Shown piece after piece: positions 45,484 to 55,441 of a stretch of DNA of 64,000 bases (positions are counted from its first letter, which is position 1; each line of letters begins with the position of its first letter). Below the pieces are notes generated by a model. The model ran no database searches. It was not told where the DNA came from and worked only from the letters and a program-made list of their open reading frames with translations. The DNA comes from Craspedostauros australis. Lineage: Eukaryota; Bacillariophyta; Bacillariophyceae; Mastogloiales; Achnanthaceae. The stretch lies in contig JAMXDE010000011.1 in assembly GCA_026770025.1 (NCBI GenBank), positions 558,001 to 622,000 of the forward strand. Reading direction: 5' to 3'. The translations under genes were made by a program, and so were the position numbers.

Positions 45484-46380
45484 ACTATAGTATACAGCCA
45501 GATGCGCATTCGTTTCGAAACCAAGTGGATTGGCTTGGAAGTAGTGTGGTGTTACTCCGCGCGTGGAATGCTTGCGTTGCGATGCAACTTTTCTGCTCCC
45601 TCTAGTTTCTTTCGTAGCATGTAGTGATTGTCGAAAGTACTCACATAGTCTCCGGTTCTGATGGGCGATTGTTGTTGTGTGGGGAAAGCGATGCTCGACC
45701 GGCGTGTTTGATCCAAACTAACATTAAAAGTATACAGCCTTGATAATGCGTATTTATGAGAATCAACCAAACCAAAGACAAACAAATTGCTCGCGATGCC
45801 GCACTTGGTCAAACAAACAAGAAACAACGCACCAAAACGCCATCATCTTCCATCCCATCGCCTAATCTCGCACACATCACCTGCCCTGTGACGACACCTG
45901 CAACCCTCTTGCGTCTCGCCTGACACTATCTCGCCCTGTCTCTTCCTGATACAGCATCCGGAACATTCTCATCATCGGCAGCATCCGCACCGTCGGCAGC
46001 ATCCGCAACATCGGCATCACCTTCCATCCACTCTGAGAATATCCAGCGAGCCGCATCGGACGAACAAGTTGCCATTCCAATTCCAGACCCATCGAAGCAG
46101 GCCAGGTGAAGTTCATCGGAGGCCACGCAACACATCGATACAGAACAAGAACAAGAACAAGAACGAAAGAGTCAGCAGAAGCTCGAAGACATTCGACACA
46201 CCAGTTGTGAACAAGGTCACGAATCTGCTGAAGCGTCGGTTCGAAGTGGCCGTCAGAAACAGGCGAGACAACGCAACCAGCGAAAGTCGAGAAGAGCAGG
46301 AGGCGATCTGCAATCGTGGCGGTTGTCTCCTTGACTAATCAGGCATCAGCTTGAGACGCAAACACAAACGCTACCACAAG
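45484..46380. other. intergenic region with short tandem repeat, no gene seen
   Basis: An 18-bp tandem repeat (ggcagcatccgca-like) lies at about 45975-46015. Frames here are low-complexity. The stretch carries the 3' flank of the RAD51 paralog and the leader of the next gene. Confidence 0.4.
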
Positions 46381-47813
46381 ATGGACAACAACACAAGAGT
46401 CGACACTTCGTATCACCCACCGATGACGCCGAATAGCTACAGATCGGCAGGAGAAGGAGGCGGCAACGGCAACGGCAGGCAGACGAGCTTGAACAAGACC
46501 TTGCAAACGGAATACATCGATGTGGGGGACGACAGGCAGACAACGTACGCGTGGCTGACGAAGACCATAACGTCGTTCGTGGGGTCGTTCGTCTCGCCGA
46601 AGACCCTGCTGGGCGTCATGCGGATCCTCAAGGCCGTCACGCTGTGCTTCCTGGTCCTCAATATTGCGGCGGATCTGATGTACATCACATTCCTGCACAT
46701 CCTGGCGACGCGTGACGTGCGACACCTTGTCGGCGGGAAACGCGACATGATCATCCGGTTGTACGGCCTCGCTCTGGCAGCAATTGCGCTATGCATGGAG
46801 ATGGACGTGCATGCCGTCGTGAAGCGATTCATCGGCCTCAAGGGCTTCATGCCACGAGGGGCACTGCTCTTCCTGATCTCCGCGATCACCGGATCTCATC
46901 CCATACAGGACAATCACATCACGTCACAAAACGACGACGTCATCAACGACGATGAGTTTGCCAACGTGGATGCAGAGATTCCGCATTCCGCAGTGGCCTT
47001 CCAGATGATCACATCATTCATCCTGTAAGTTGTGAGATGGAGTGCATTCCGTGGGGATGAACACGCACGTGTGTGTGTATTTTATTTGCATTGCGCCCAA
47101 TGCTTGATTCGGGAATGGTGCAGAATGGACATGGTGGATCAAAAGGGGGAAAGCACGAGTAGAGTCGATGAGGTTATGAAAGAACTGGCGAAACGATGGG
47201 GAGACGAAAGAAAGCTTGCTACGTACGGCATGCTGCATGCAACACGACATGTTCGATTCAATGACAGCCCGTCCTCATCTCTGATGTGCATCATTCCATT
47301 GTGCTATGTTCTGCTCTTGCCCTTGCCCTTGCTCAACTCTCATCTTTGCTTCTCTGTTCCTGCTCCTCTCCAACCAAATATTCGATTGAATATCGACACC
47401 TTTTGCCTGACGCCATACCATACCCAACAATCGAATGATTCGCGGACCAAACTGAACTCGTCTACGCAAATGCAGTGGCGTCTGCGCAGTCACATATTTC
47501 GTCTCCGGAGTCTTGTGCCTTGACCGGCTGACATCGAGGGCCTTTGTATCAACAGATGATCCAATTGCAAGGACAGCAATTCCACTTCCAAGCGGAGTGC
47601 AAACGCCCAGCCACGAGCTGTCACTTTGAAGTGTAAAACACCTCATCTCATGTGAGTTCATCACATGTCACTTCACATCTCATCATCATGACATGCGCCT
47701 CCTTTCACCGTGCAGGTGGCAAGCTCCGTGCAGTGCGCAGGATGATAGTCTATGGAGCCAAGAGTGCGACGGCATCTATTTTCTTACTGGGAGGGTACCA
47801 TATTCCACTATAA
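46381..47813 (+). CDS. four-span membrane protein, possibly COPI-associated/TVP15-like
   Basis: The first exon (46381-47024) encodes about 215 residues: a polar N-terminus, then hydrophobic segments around MRILKAVTLCFLVLN, IIRLYGLALAAIALCMEMD and GFMPRGALLFLISAI, with a fourth beginning at AVAFQMITSFIL. The frame then reaches GTAAGT. The best continuation I found is a 73-base exon at 47741-47813. It restores phase 2, completes the fourth span (MIVYGAKSATASIFLLGGY) and stops, giving 238 residues. That intron would be 716 bp, the longest in the window, and an extra small exon at about 47125-47220 cannot be excluded. The span pattern with a Glu at the end of span two and an RG before span three resembles COPI-associated/TVP15 proteins; this is tentative. 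The ATG at 46351 is an alternative start. Confidence 0.5.
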
Positions 47814-48198
47814 TTGTGAACATTAACCTTGTACTGACGCGGCACTCCATACTGTTTCATGTACTGATCATAGCATGTATAATATGGTGTTGGCACACGC
47901 TGTTGTGTGGATTGTCTTCTTGTCATGTGGTCCATCGACTCCTCTTAGTTGTTGTGGAGCTTCTCGCTTCGTTACCGTTCCGCTCATTCGTTTTCTTTGG
48001 AAATGACGTTGTCGACATCAAATCTTTCGCGCCGAAGAGATCTTGCGTCTCCCAAAGACAACCAAAACAATCAATAGCAACAAAGGCAACAAGACCCATC
48101 ACAACTCTCATCAGTCGTATAATACCATATGTAGTCCTCGCATACCAGTCCAGCATCTGCCTTATCCATCACGCTGCTGCCATCTCTCTAATATTGGA
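47814..48198. other. intergenic region, no gene seen
   Basis: 385 bases between the membrane-protein gene and the short-chain dehydrogenase. A non-ATG frame in phase with the dehydrogenase is open from about 48043 but has no good start. Confidence 0.4.
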
Positions 48199-49353
48199 AT
48201 GTATGCAACTATCAGCCCAATCGGTATCATGAAGTGCATCGTGGTTTCATCGTTGATTGGGAGATCGCACAGTCTGCTCGCAACAAGTAGAACAGGCGCA
48301 ACAGCAACAGCAACAGCAACAGCAGCCGCAGCCAATGGCATGGTTGCTGCGATGGCTACATATTCGCAACAGATCCAGCACCAACCCAAAAAAGTGCGCA
48401 GTTCACGCATCATGACACATCGATGGGCATCATCGTCGTCGTCGTTTCAAGCACCAACACCGCCAAAATCGAAAGGCGAAGCCGTGTATGATGACATCGA
48501 CATTGTGAAGTATGAATCGCGACCGCCCGATTCGTCAACGTTGAGACGATACGCTGATCCTGCTGCCAACTTCGTGGTGACGGGCGCATCCCGGGGGATT
48601 GGATTGCAATTCTGCAAAACGTTGATCAAGCGCAACAAGGGGACGGTCTTTGCTTGTTCCAGATCCGTCGGCAGCGAAACACAGCTGATGCAGTACATCG
48701 ACACTTTACCGCAAGAAGATGCGGATCGAATTACGATCGTCCCGCTGGATCTGGAAGATCAGGCCTCTATCGAAGAGGCAGGCCGCACAATCAAGCAGGC
48801 ATGCGATCGGGTCGACCTCTTGCTGAATGTGGCCGGGATCCTCGGAGATGGCCAGACCACGCCAGGCCCCGAACGCAGCATTGCCAAAATCGATCGCGAA
48901 TGGATGGAGAAATCATTCGCGTTGAATCTGTACGGACCGGTCATGCTCAGCAAGGAACTGACGGATATCATGAAACAGTCGCGGCGCAAATCCGCGAATG
49001 CCTCAGGCAACGCACGTGCTCCTGCTGTCATTGCCAATCTCAGCGCACGTGTTGGTTCCATCTCCGACAACGGGCTCGGTGGTTGGTACTCCTACCGCAT
49101 GAGCAAGGCGGCGTTGAACCAGGCCACTCGCACCATGTCGAATGAGTTGAAGCGTTCCCAGATCTGGTGCATCGCCCTGCATCCTGGAACGACCAACACC
49201 GATCTTTCCAAGCCGTTCCAAGCCAACGTGCAAAAGGGCCGTCTCTTTCCTGTCGATTTCACGGTCGAGAGTCTGTTGGATGTCATCGACAGCATGTCTG
49301 ACAAGGATTCCGGCGGTCTTTACGACTGGGCAGGCAAGGCGATTCCCTTCTAG
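48199..49353 (+). CDS. short-chain dehydrogenase/reductase with N-terminal presequence
   Basis: Single exon, 384 residues from the ATG at 48199; a second ATG at 48229 (MKCIVVSSLIGRS) is as likely. The first 100 residues are Ser/Ala/Thr/Arg-rich with an AT-repeat and few acids, as in a mitochondrial transit peptide. The SDR fold follows: cofactor loop TGASRGIG, NVAGILGDG for the NAG motif, SARVG for the catalytic Ser and YSYRMSK for the YxxxK pair. HPGTTNTDLSKPF is typical of C-factor/sniffer-like SDRs. The substrate is unknown. The Arg after the TGAS loop and the CSRS at the end of strand two suggest NADPH. Confidence 0.85.
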   Translation: MYATISPIGIMKCIVVSSLIGRSHSLLATSRTGATATATATAAAANGMVAAMATYSQQIQHQPKKVRSSRIMTHRWASSSSSFQAPTPPKSKGEAVYDDIDIVKYESRPPDSSTLRRYADPAANFVVTGASRGIGLQFCKTLIKRNKGTVFACSRSVGSETQLMQYIDTLPQEDADRITIVPLDLEDQASIEEAGRTIKQACDRVDLLLNVAGILGDGQTTPGPERSIAKIDREWMEKSFALNLYGPVMLSKELTDIMKQSRRKSANASGNARAPAVIANLSARVGSISDNGLGGWYSYRMSKAALNQATRTMSNELKRSQIWCIALHPGTTNTDLSKPFQANVQKGRLFPVDFTVESLLDVIDSMSDKDSGGLYDWAGKAIPF

Positions 49354-50103
49354 AACAATAGTGGAGCAGAGCTAAGGCGTTTGATATGGCGGAGAGACAA
49401 AGGCGCAGCATGGTAGCGTGGACCAGGAGGTGCTGTCTCTAGAACCCATAGCAGTGAACAATGCTACGCCAGTACTCTATGTGAGCCAAATGAATACTCT
49501 CTGGAGCACTCTAGGTGATGTCTACGCTAGTTGCCTGTCATGATGTTCGTCTTGCTTCTACCCTTCTACTCTCCAGAGAAATACTACATCAATGGATGTC
49601 TCAGACCCGCGGAACGAAAGTTGTGACACAGAAGGATCCAACGAAAGAGGCGATCAGAACTCCAAATGGACATCGTCGCAGCCACAACTGCAATCACAGA
49701 CGTCAAGGAGGAGGAAGAGAGGCGATGAAGGATCCCGTGCACACAATCAAGCACAACGAAGAAGAAACACAGAGACACACAGAGAGAGAGAGAGTCGACA
49801 CCTCCATACATACACATACGGACCAGCCATCAATTGAGGGATAGAAGGGGAGCATCCCTGCCTAATTCTATCCTATCCAAGCGTGCTCTGTACGAGTACA
49901 CGAGTATCATATTCTATCATCTATTGTATAATATTCTATTATATTATACACGCATAGTACTTTCAGAACAGCAACGCAAGGCAATAACGGATTCGATCAA
50001 CGATTCGCAACGACGAACACTTCACGCAGATCAATACATACGTACGTCCGCATTCACATTCACATTTGAACGCCGGAACACTCTGCCGCATCTTGAATGA
50101 GAA
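49354..50103. other. intergenic region, no gene seen
   Basis: 750 bases. Holds a short (AG)n tract at about 49783-49797 and an AT-rich patch (tattgtataatattctattatattata) at about 49922-49948 that may be core promoter for the next gene. No supported frame. Confidence 0.45.
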
Positions 50104-51833
50104 ATGAGACTGCAGTTCGGCCGCTTGACACTCTTGGTTGTGGCTGCAGCGGGCGTTGATGGCGCCACCCGCAATGGCGTCTTCGCCTTCGCGCCGCAAC
50201 GCATGCTGCTGCATCGATCGTTCATGAGCACGAAGATTCATGTTGGCAGCGACCCTGACGAGTTCCAGGATTCCAGTTCGGACTGGAACGACCATCTCAA
50301 GTCGCAGCTGCAGCAGCGCAATGTCGGCAGCGATGGCGACTATGTCGAAGAGGAAGGCCAAGGCGGCTCGCGATTGAAGGCGCTCATAGAGGCGAGTCAA
50401 CAGCAACAATCTCGCATGCCATCGGGCGGGATCAACAATCCCTTCCTGACACCACCGCCGGCGACGCAGCCAGCTGGCATCGACGACATGTCTGCTGACG
50501 AACTGCGTCAGTTGCTGCGCAATGGTGGCATGCCTGCACCGCCACCACCGCCGCCGCAACGGGAAAGCCCACGGCCAGCGGGACGCAACCGCGATGCCGA
50601 TGCCATTTCCAACACGGCCGATCTTTACCTTGCTCAGCTCAAGCGCGATTCCACGGTCCGCACGCTCGCGCGGTACAACGGTGAAGATGAGGTGGCGAAT
50701 GCCATCATGGAAGATGAAGGCATCGAGCAGTTGGAAGGGATGCTCACGTCCAATCCCTATCTCAAAGAGTGAGTGATCTGTGATGCAAGCCTTGCGTATG
50801 GCTGTTTTTGGGGGGCGTTGCTGTGCGCTTCATTCTGCCCATACGTGCTCTATTCAGAAACGGTGATGGCTTCCCGTGTTGTGCAATCGAATCAATCCAA
50901 ACATGTGCAAGTTTGCGAATTGGTCACTCACGGTTATCTGCTGTTGCTACGTTCCATGTTCGTACATGCTCTACTATTCTTGCTGGCCATTTCTTCATGA
51001 TATATGCATGCACTTACAGGAGCCGAGGCAAGGAGAAGGATCTGTTTGAAACCGTCCCGGAAGAGGCGCTGGCGCCTTACTTTCTCGAGACCAACCAGGA
51101 CAAAGATAATTCCTATTCGGGCGTGAGCTACAAGGACAAGCTGCGAGAGAGAGTGCAGAAAGGCGGTGCAAAGACAGCGACACCGCAATCGCAGCCACAA
51201 TCGCAGCCACAATCGCAGCAACCTTCGCAAGAACCAAGCCCCCCGAAGCCACAGCCAACCGTCCAAGTTGAAGTGAAGACTCCTGTGGCTCAAACGCCTG
51301 CCCCTGACGTCAGCACTGCCATTGATGCTCCGAAGTCCAATCCAGGACAAGGGCAAGTGGACGGCGCCCTCGCCTGCATCGAAGGTGCTGTGACCATGTA
51401 CAAGAACAGTCCACCAGAAATCCAAGGCACTTTCCTTGTCTCGTTGAGGGTCGCGCTGAAATCCGCCATCGGCATCATGAACACGGTGTTGGGAGACGCG
51501 CCTGCAGCAGGCCCAGGCCTTGCCAACATTGACAGCGCCATCGCATGTATCGAAGGCGCCGCCACGATGTACAAGAACAGCCCTCCCGAAATTCAGGGAA
51601 CCGTGCTCATTTCACTTCGAGTGACTTTGGCATCCGCGATGACGACAGTGGACGAAGCAATCGGTCAAGCGAGCAGCATCGCTACTGCCACTGCTCGCGC
51701 AGCTGTGAATGGTTCGCCGAGTGAGAGAGGAAACACTATGAATGGTCCCGCGCAAAACGCGATCATGTTGGAAAGGATGTTCAACGACATCAAGAATGCT
51801 GCGCGATACAGAGAGGGCGGGTTCGCAGATTAG
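50104..51833 (+). CDS. plastid-targeted protein with a tandem 50-residue repeat, function unknown
   Basis: Two exons, 50104-50768 and 51020-51833, join across a 251-bp intron (GTGAGT...ACAG, phase 2), giving about 492 residues. A hydrophobic signal peptide (8-16) is followed by VFAFAPQR, the canonical phenylalanine motif (AFAP at 28-31) of diatom plastid presequences. The mature protein has a Pro-rich segment (a run of prolines near 150), a helical stretch (LYLAQLKRDSTVRTLARYNG), a QP-repeat linker (about 275-290), and near the C-terminus two copies of a 50-residue repeat at about 332-381 and 390-438. Both copies contain MYKNSPPEIQGT and SLRV. No family recognised. A stromal or thylakoid-associated structural or assembly protein is a guess from the targeting and the repeat. 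Confidence 0.75.
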
Positions 51834-52456
51834 CACTGCTGAACTGCATAACACACCTTTCATCGGATACGCTATGCATGCATGGGGGCAGGTGCGCAGG
51901 CAGCATCTTCTATCGCCATGAAATGCACCACAAGCACCAGGAAAGAAGAGTAGAATGAAACGAACGAGTATTGATTTCAGTTATAATATATTCTGTTATC
52001 GCCGCAGCTTTCACAACACGGTATGACAGATTTTCCGAAACCTGCCGAAGCTTTCCGAACCCTCTTTCGACAAGAACGAAAGGGGGAACAGAGATACCCC
52101 CAAGTGTTGTTTCGCATGTTCCCCCTTTTATTCAAATGCTCTGAAAAAGCCCTTTCGCAAACCCAAACGACTCATGCGAATAAGGTTCCGTTCTTCACGA
52201 CCATGCAATCCGAGACACGATGCTGATTTCACCCTTCGTCGTCATGGGACACATCAACTTCACCGTGGAAGGTGTTCGGGGCATCAACGCCGACGAAAGA
52301 AATCCACGATCCTCCAACCCAAACGGAGTTGCTGATGCATCGGAACCAGATGCCCCGCCAACACATTTGGTGACATAGTCGTACCCACAAGGATTACCCT
52401 GCAGACGACACCAAGAAGAACATCACATCGAGAATATAAACAAGAATACCATCAAG
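51834..52456. other. intergenic region, no gene seen
   Basis: 623 bases between two plastid-protein genes on the same strand. Contains TTATAATATATTCTG near 51980, a possible promoter or 3'-end element. No supported frame. Confidence 0.4.
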
Positions 52457-53672
52457 ATGATCAGCACAAGACAAAGCGCTCTCCTGGCCACTTTGGTGGC
52501 AGCGATGGTGACATCCGCCGCGACCGCGTTCTCCGTTGGCAGCCCAACATCGGGCATCCTCCTGCGACAGCCAGTTACCTCCACCTGCCTGTGGGCCGAG
52601 AAGGCTGAGGAGACCTCCGACGATGAGACCATCGAGGCCGGCGATGACGCATCGTCCGCCACCGACATCCTGAATTCCCCAGCCTTCCTGCAGCGCAAGC
52701 TGGAAGTTCTTGAGACTGACATCAAGAAGGCCGATGAAGACATCGCCGAGGCCAAGGAGCGTCTGTCCGCTGGAAAGGAGGAGTGGCAGGATCAGCTCGA
52801 CAAGCTGGAGGTAGAGGTCCGTGACGAATGATCATGCGATGCATGCATGCGTGCATGTGGGGAGGGGAGAACGCGTGGAGTCTTCTCCTCTCTTGCTTGT
52901 GCAAACGAGCAAAAGCGAAAAGATGCGCCAAAACAAAAAAGAAACAGACGAACGATGCACACAGTACATGCATCACCGGGGTTGTGCATGCACACATGGG
53001 ATCGATGGCACTAGCTGCGATGGGTTGATATGCTAGGATGAAGCACTGCTGTGAATTGATTGTTTGAATGCGTTTGTACATCAAGGAATGCGCCATCTGC
53101 TTGTCCCCAGAATCGCATTAATCCGTCAATTGCAATTGTGTACGAGCAGAATACTCACCAACACACACGCCCCGCTCCATCTTGTTCCATCCAACTCTGT
53201 GCATCCGCCCACTTGCAACTCAATCAATCAATCCGTCATTCCTTCATTGATTCATTGATTCATCCATGAACTGTCCAACGAACTTCCGCAGTACAAGACC
53301 ATCAAGGACCGCATGTCTGCCCAGACGGATCAGAATGATGTCGTCGCCACCTCCGAAGTGGCCAGCGCGATTCTGGAGCTTGTCGACAACTTCGAGAGAG
53401 GATTCGGTATCGTGATCCCAGAAACCGACGAGGAGAAAGCCATCGACGAGGAGTACAGAAAGGTGCACAGCGACATCCTTGCGACGCTCGAGAAGCTCGG
53501 AGTGAAACAGGTGGAGACCGTCGGCAAGGAGTTCGATTACGAGGTCCACCAGGCCGTCATGCAACGGGCATCCGAGGAATACGAGGAGAACATTATCTGC
53601 GAAGAGTACCAGAAGGGGTTCGTCATCGGCGAGAAGCTGATCCGCCCAGCCATGGTCGCCGTCGCTGCTTAG
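52457..53672 (+). CDS. GRPE: GrpE nucleotide exchange factor, plastid-targeted
   Basis: Co-chaperone that drives ADP release from plastid Hsp70/DnaK. Exon 1 runs from 52457 to 52810 or 52816 and exon 2 is 53292-53672 (phase 0). Two donors six bases apart (GTAGAG at 52811, GTCCGT at 52817) both keep the frame, giving 244 or 246 residues. The signal peptide ends AATAF-SVGSP with Phe at 25, the plastid-import motif. A long coiled coil follows (LEVLETDIKKADEDIAEAKE, then YKTIKDRMSAQ), with the four-helix region and beta domain marked by ILELVDNFERGFGI, FDYEVHQAVMQ, EEYQKGFVIGEKLIRPAMV. These are standard GrpE landmarks and the C-terminus is complete. The intron is about 480 bp and contains TCAATCAATC repeats near its 3' end. 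Confidence 0.88.
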
Positions 53673-54230
53673 AATAGGCCGCAATGGGGTTGTTCCGTTC
53701 CAATCCAATCATGCAGCGCAATGTTGCAAGGCAAGGCACAATCCGAATATGCTTGCAGGAATGTAGGTGTAGAACTCCTGCGTGCGTTCTATGCATCGAA
53801 AGATGCAGCGCAGAGCTGACTCGGCGTCCCTGCGTGCTTAGCCATGGATCGCAGGAACGGCGACCCCACGCACCATACTTTAGGACGTGATGTAGAGCAG
53901 AGCAGATGAGATGATTCAATTGTTTTAGAGAGTCGATTAGGTATTGTGCATAGTGGTTATCGTCAAGTTTGGCATCGCTTCGCTGCTCCGCGAGTGTGCA
54001 AGTTGCGTGGCGTGTATCTGCTTTCTGCACATTCGTGGTTGATTGGTTGGTTGGTTGGTTGGTTGGCGAGCAAAGGATCGTTTCTCAACCACGAAAAATG
54101 GCATCAAGAAACGAAGAAGAATTCCCACCAACATCACAAAAAGTAAGACAGACAGTGACGACAACGATCTTCGCACATGCGCCGACCCAAAGTTCGATAG
54201 AGTGGAGCATAACAATCGTGATCATCCATC
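53673..54230. other. intergenic region, no gene seen
   Basis: 558 bases. A short ttggttggttggttgg repeat is at about 54040-54065, in the leader region of the next gene. No supported frame. Confidence 0.4.
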
Positions 54231-55313
54231 ATGGCGGACGAATCCGACGACTCATCATCGATGGGAAAGTACTGGCCTGAGGCCGAGCAACAGAAGAGCC
54301 ATCGAGGTAGCATGAAGACAAGGAGGACGCGCAGACAGAGCGGATCAACCAAGCACAACCGTGAGACGATCAAAGCAGAGGACAATGATGATCACGATGA
54401 CGATGACGATGATGAAAGGCGACAACAACAGCAAGATCAAGAACAGGAAGGAGGCGGCAACCACAAACAGCATCGCAAACGAAGGAGAATCCAGAATGCG
54501 CCCAAGGTGGTGGTCGTGCGTCGCAGCAACTCGCGACGACACAAACAGCATGGCAGCAGCGTCGCCATCAATCAAGCGCAGTCGGTTTCGGAACTGCCAT
54601 CCAAAGGTGTTAGCAGCCCATCCCGCTCTTCAAGACCACGAACCGCGCAACAACATCGATCGATGATGCCGCTCGATTGGGACGCGCTGGCAGCCTCTGC
54701 TAGATGCGCTGTGGAACACAATCTTCACAAATCGATGGATACCGAAACTTGCGAACATCTATTGGGATTGGCGACCACCTTCTCTCGTGATGGCGATGCG
54801 TTGTGGAATGATCCAATGCACAACAACCCCTTGCACGGGTTGCCCAGCGCGCCGCTTCCACCCGGGATCTTGGATTCTCTGGTACAAAGGTTCCGACAGC
54901 AATACGCTGCGTGCCCTCAGTTCGATGCATCCGGGTTGGTCACCATCGGGATGATGGTGGAAGAATCCATCACGGCATCGTTGCTTCCATTGGCGCAGCT
55001 CCATTGCGCGAGGATGCGGCAGTTGCAGTCGTCTGCGCCGCGGCGGTCACAATTGGAGGCGACTGAAGTCAGTGTCCTTGGCGACGATTGTCTCACTCTT
55101 TCGGTAACCGCGAACGCCAACGATGACACGCAAAAGCAAGTCTTTGCCCAGCAGACATTGCCTCCGGAGGAAGCTGTCCTGCAAGTGTTGGCGGCGCAAT
55201 CGACATCTGAACCTCACGAAGGTAACAGCGTGTCCGCGTTACCACCCATACGAGAGGTCATCAAGGACACGCCGGTTTCTCAACATCAGCTATCCCAATG
55301 GAAAGAGAAGTGA
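54231..55313 (+). CDS. unknown, probably nuclear protein with a disordered basic N-terminus
   Basis: Single exon, 360 residues. The first 145 residues are highly charged and disordered: basic clusters (KTRRTRRQS, KQHRKRRRIQ) that fit nuclear localisation signals, and an acidic run of Asp at about 53-61. The second half is more ordered. PLDWDALAASARCAVEHNL is followed by LVTIGMMVEESITASLLPLA and HCARMRQLQ, an amphipathic helical pair that looks like a conserved interaction module. The C-terminus is acidic and polar. I do not recognise the family. It could belong to a chromatin or transcription complex, judged only from composition. Confidence 0.6.
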   Translation: MADESDDSSSMGKYWPEAEQQKSHRGSMKTRRTRRQSGSTKHNRETIKAEDNDDHDDDDDDERRQQQQDQEQEGGGNHKQHRKRRRIQNAPKVVVVRRSNSRRHKQHGSSVAINQAQSVSELPSKGVSSPSRSSRPRTAQQHRSMMPLDWDALAASARCAVEHNLHKSMDTETCEHLLGLATTFSRDGDALWNDPMHNNPLHGLPSAPLPPGILDSLVQRFRQQYAACPQFDASGLVTIGMMVEESITASLLPLAQLHCARMRQLQSSAPRRSQLEATEVSVLGDDCLTLSVTANANDDTQKQVFAQQTLPPEEAVLQVLAAQSTSEPHEGNSVSALPPIREVIKDTPVSQHQLSQWKEK

Positions 55314-55441
55314 ACTACAGCATTGAGTTGCTTCCCTATCAATCAATCAATCCTATCATTACCATTATCATTGCCATGTTCTTGTGCTTCACCAACACTG
55401 CGGCCATGAATACCATGGAGTACAGATCCTAATCATTAGAT

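Noticed and set aside
47126-47523. Continuation of the membrane-protein gene through the frame after the CAG at 47134
   Set aside because: It keeps phase but soon turns into Cys/Pro/His-rich sequence without domain, whereas the exon at 47741 completes a membrane span and stops; kept only as an alternative small exon.
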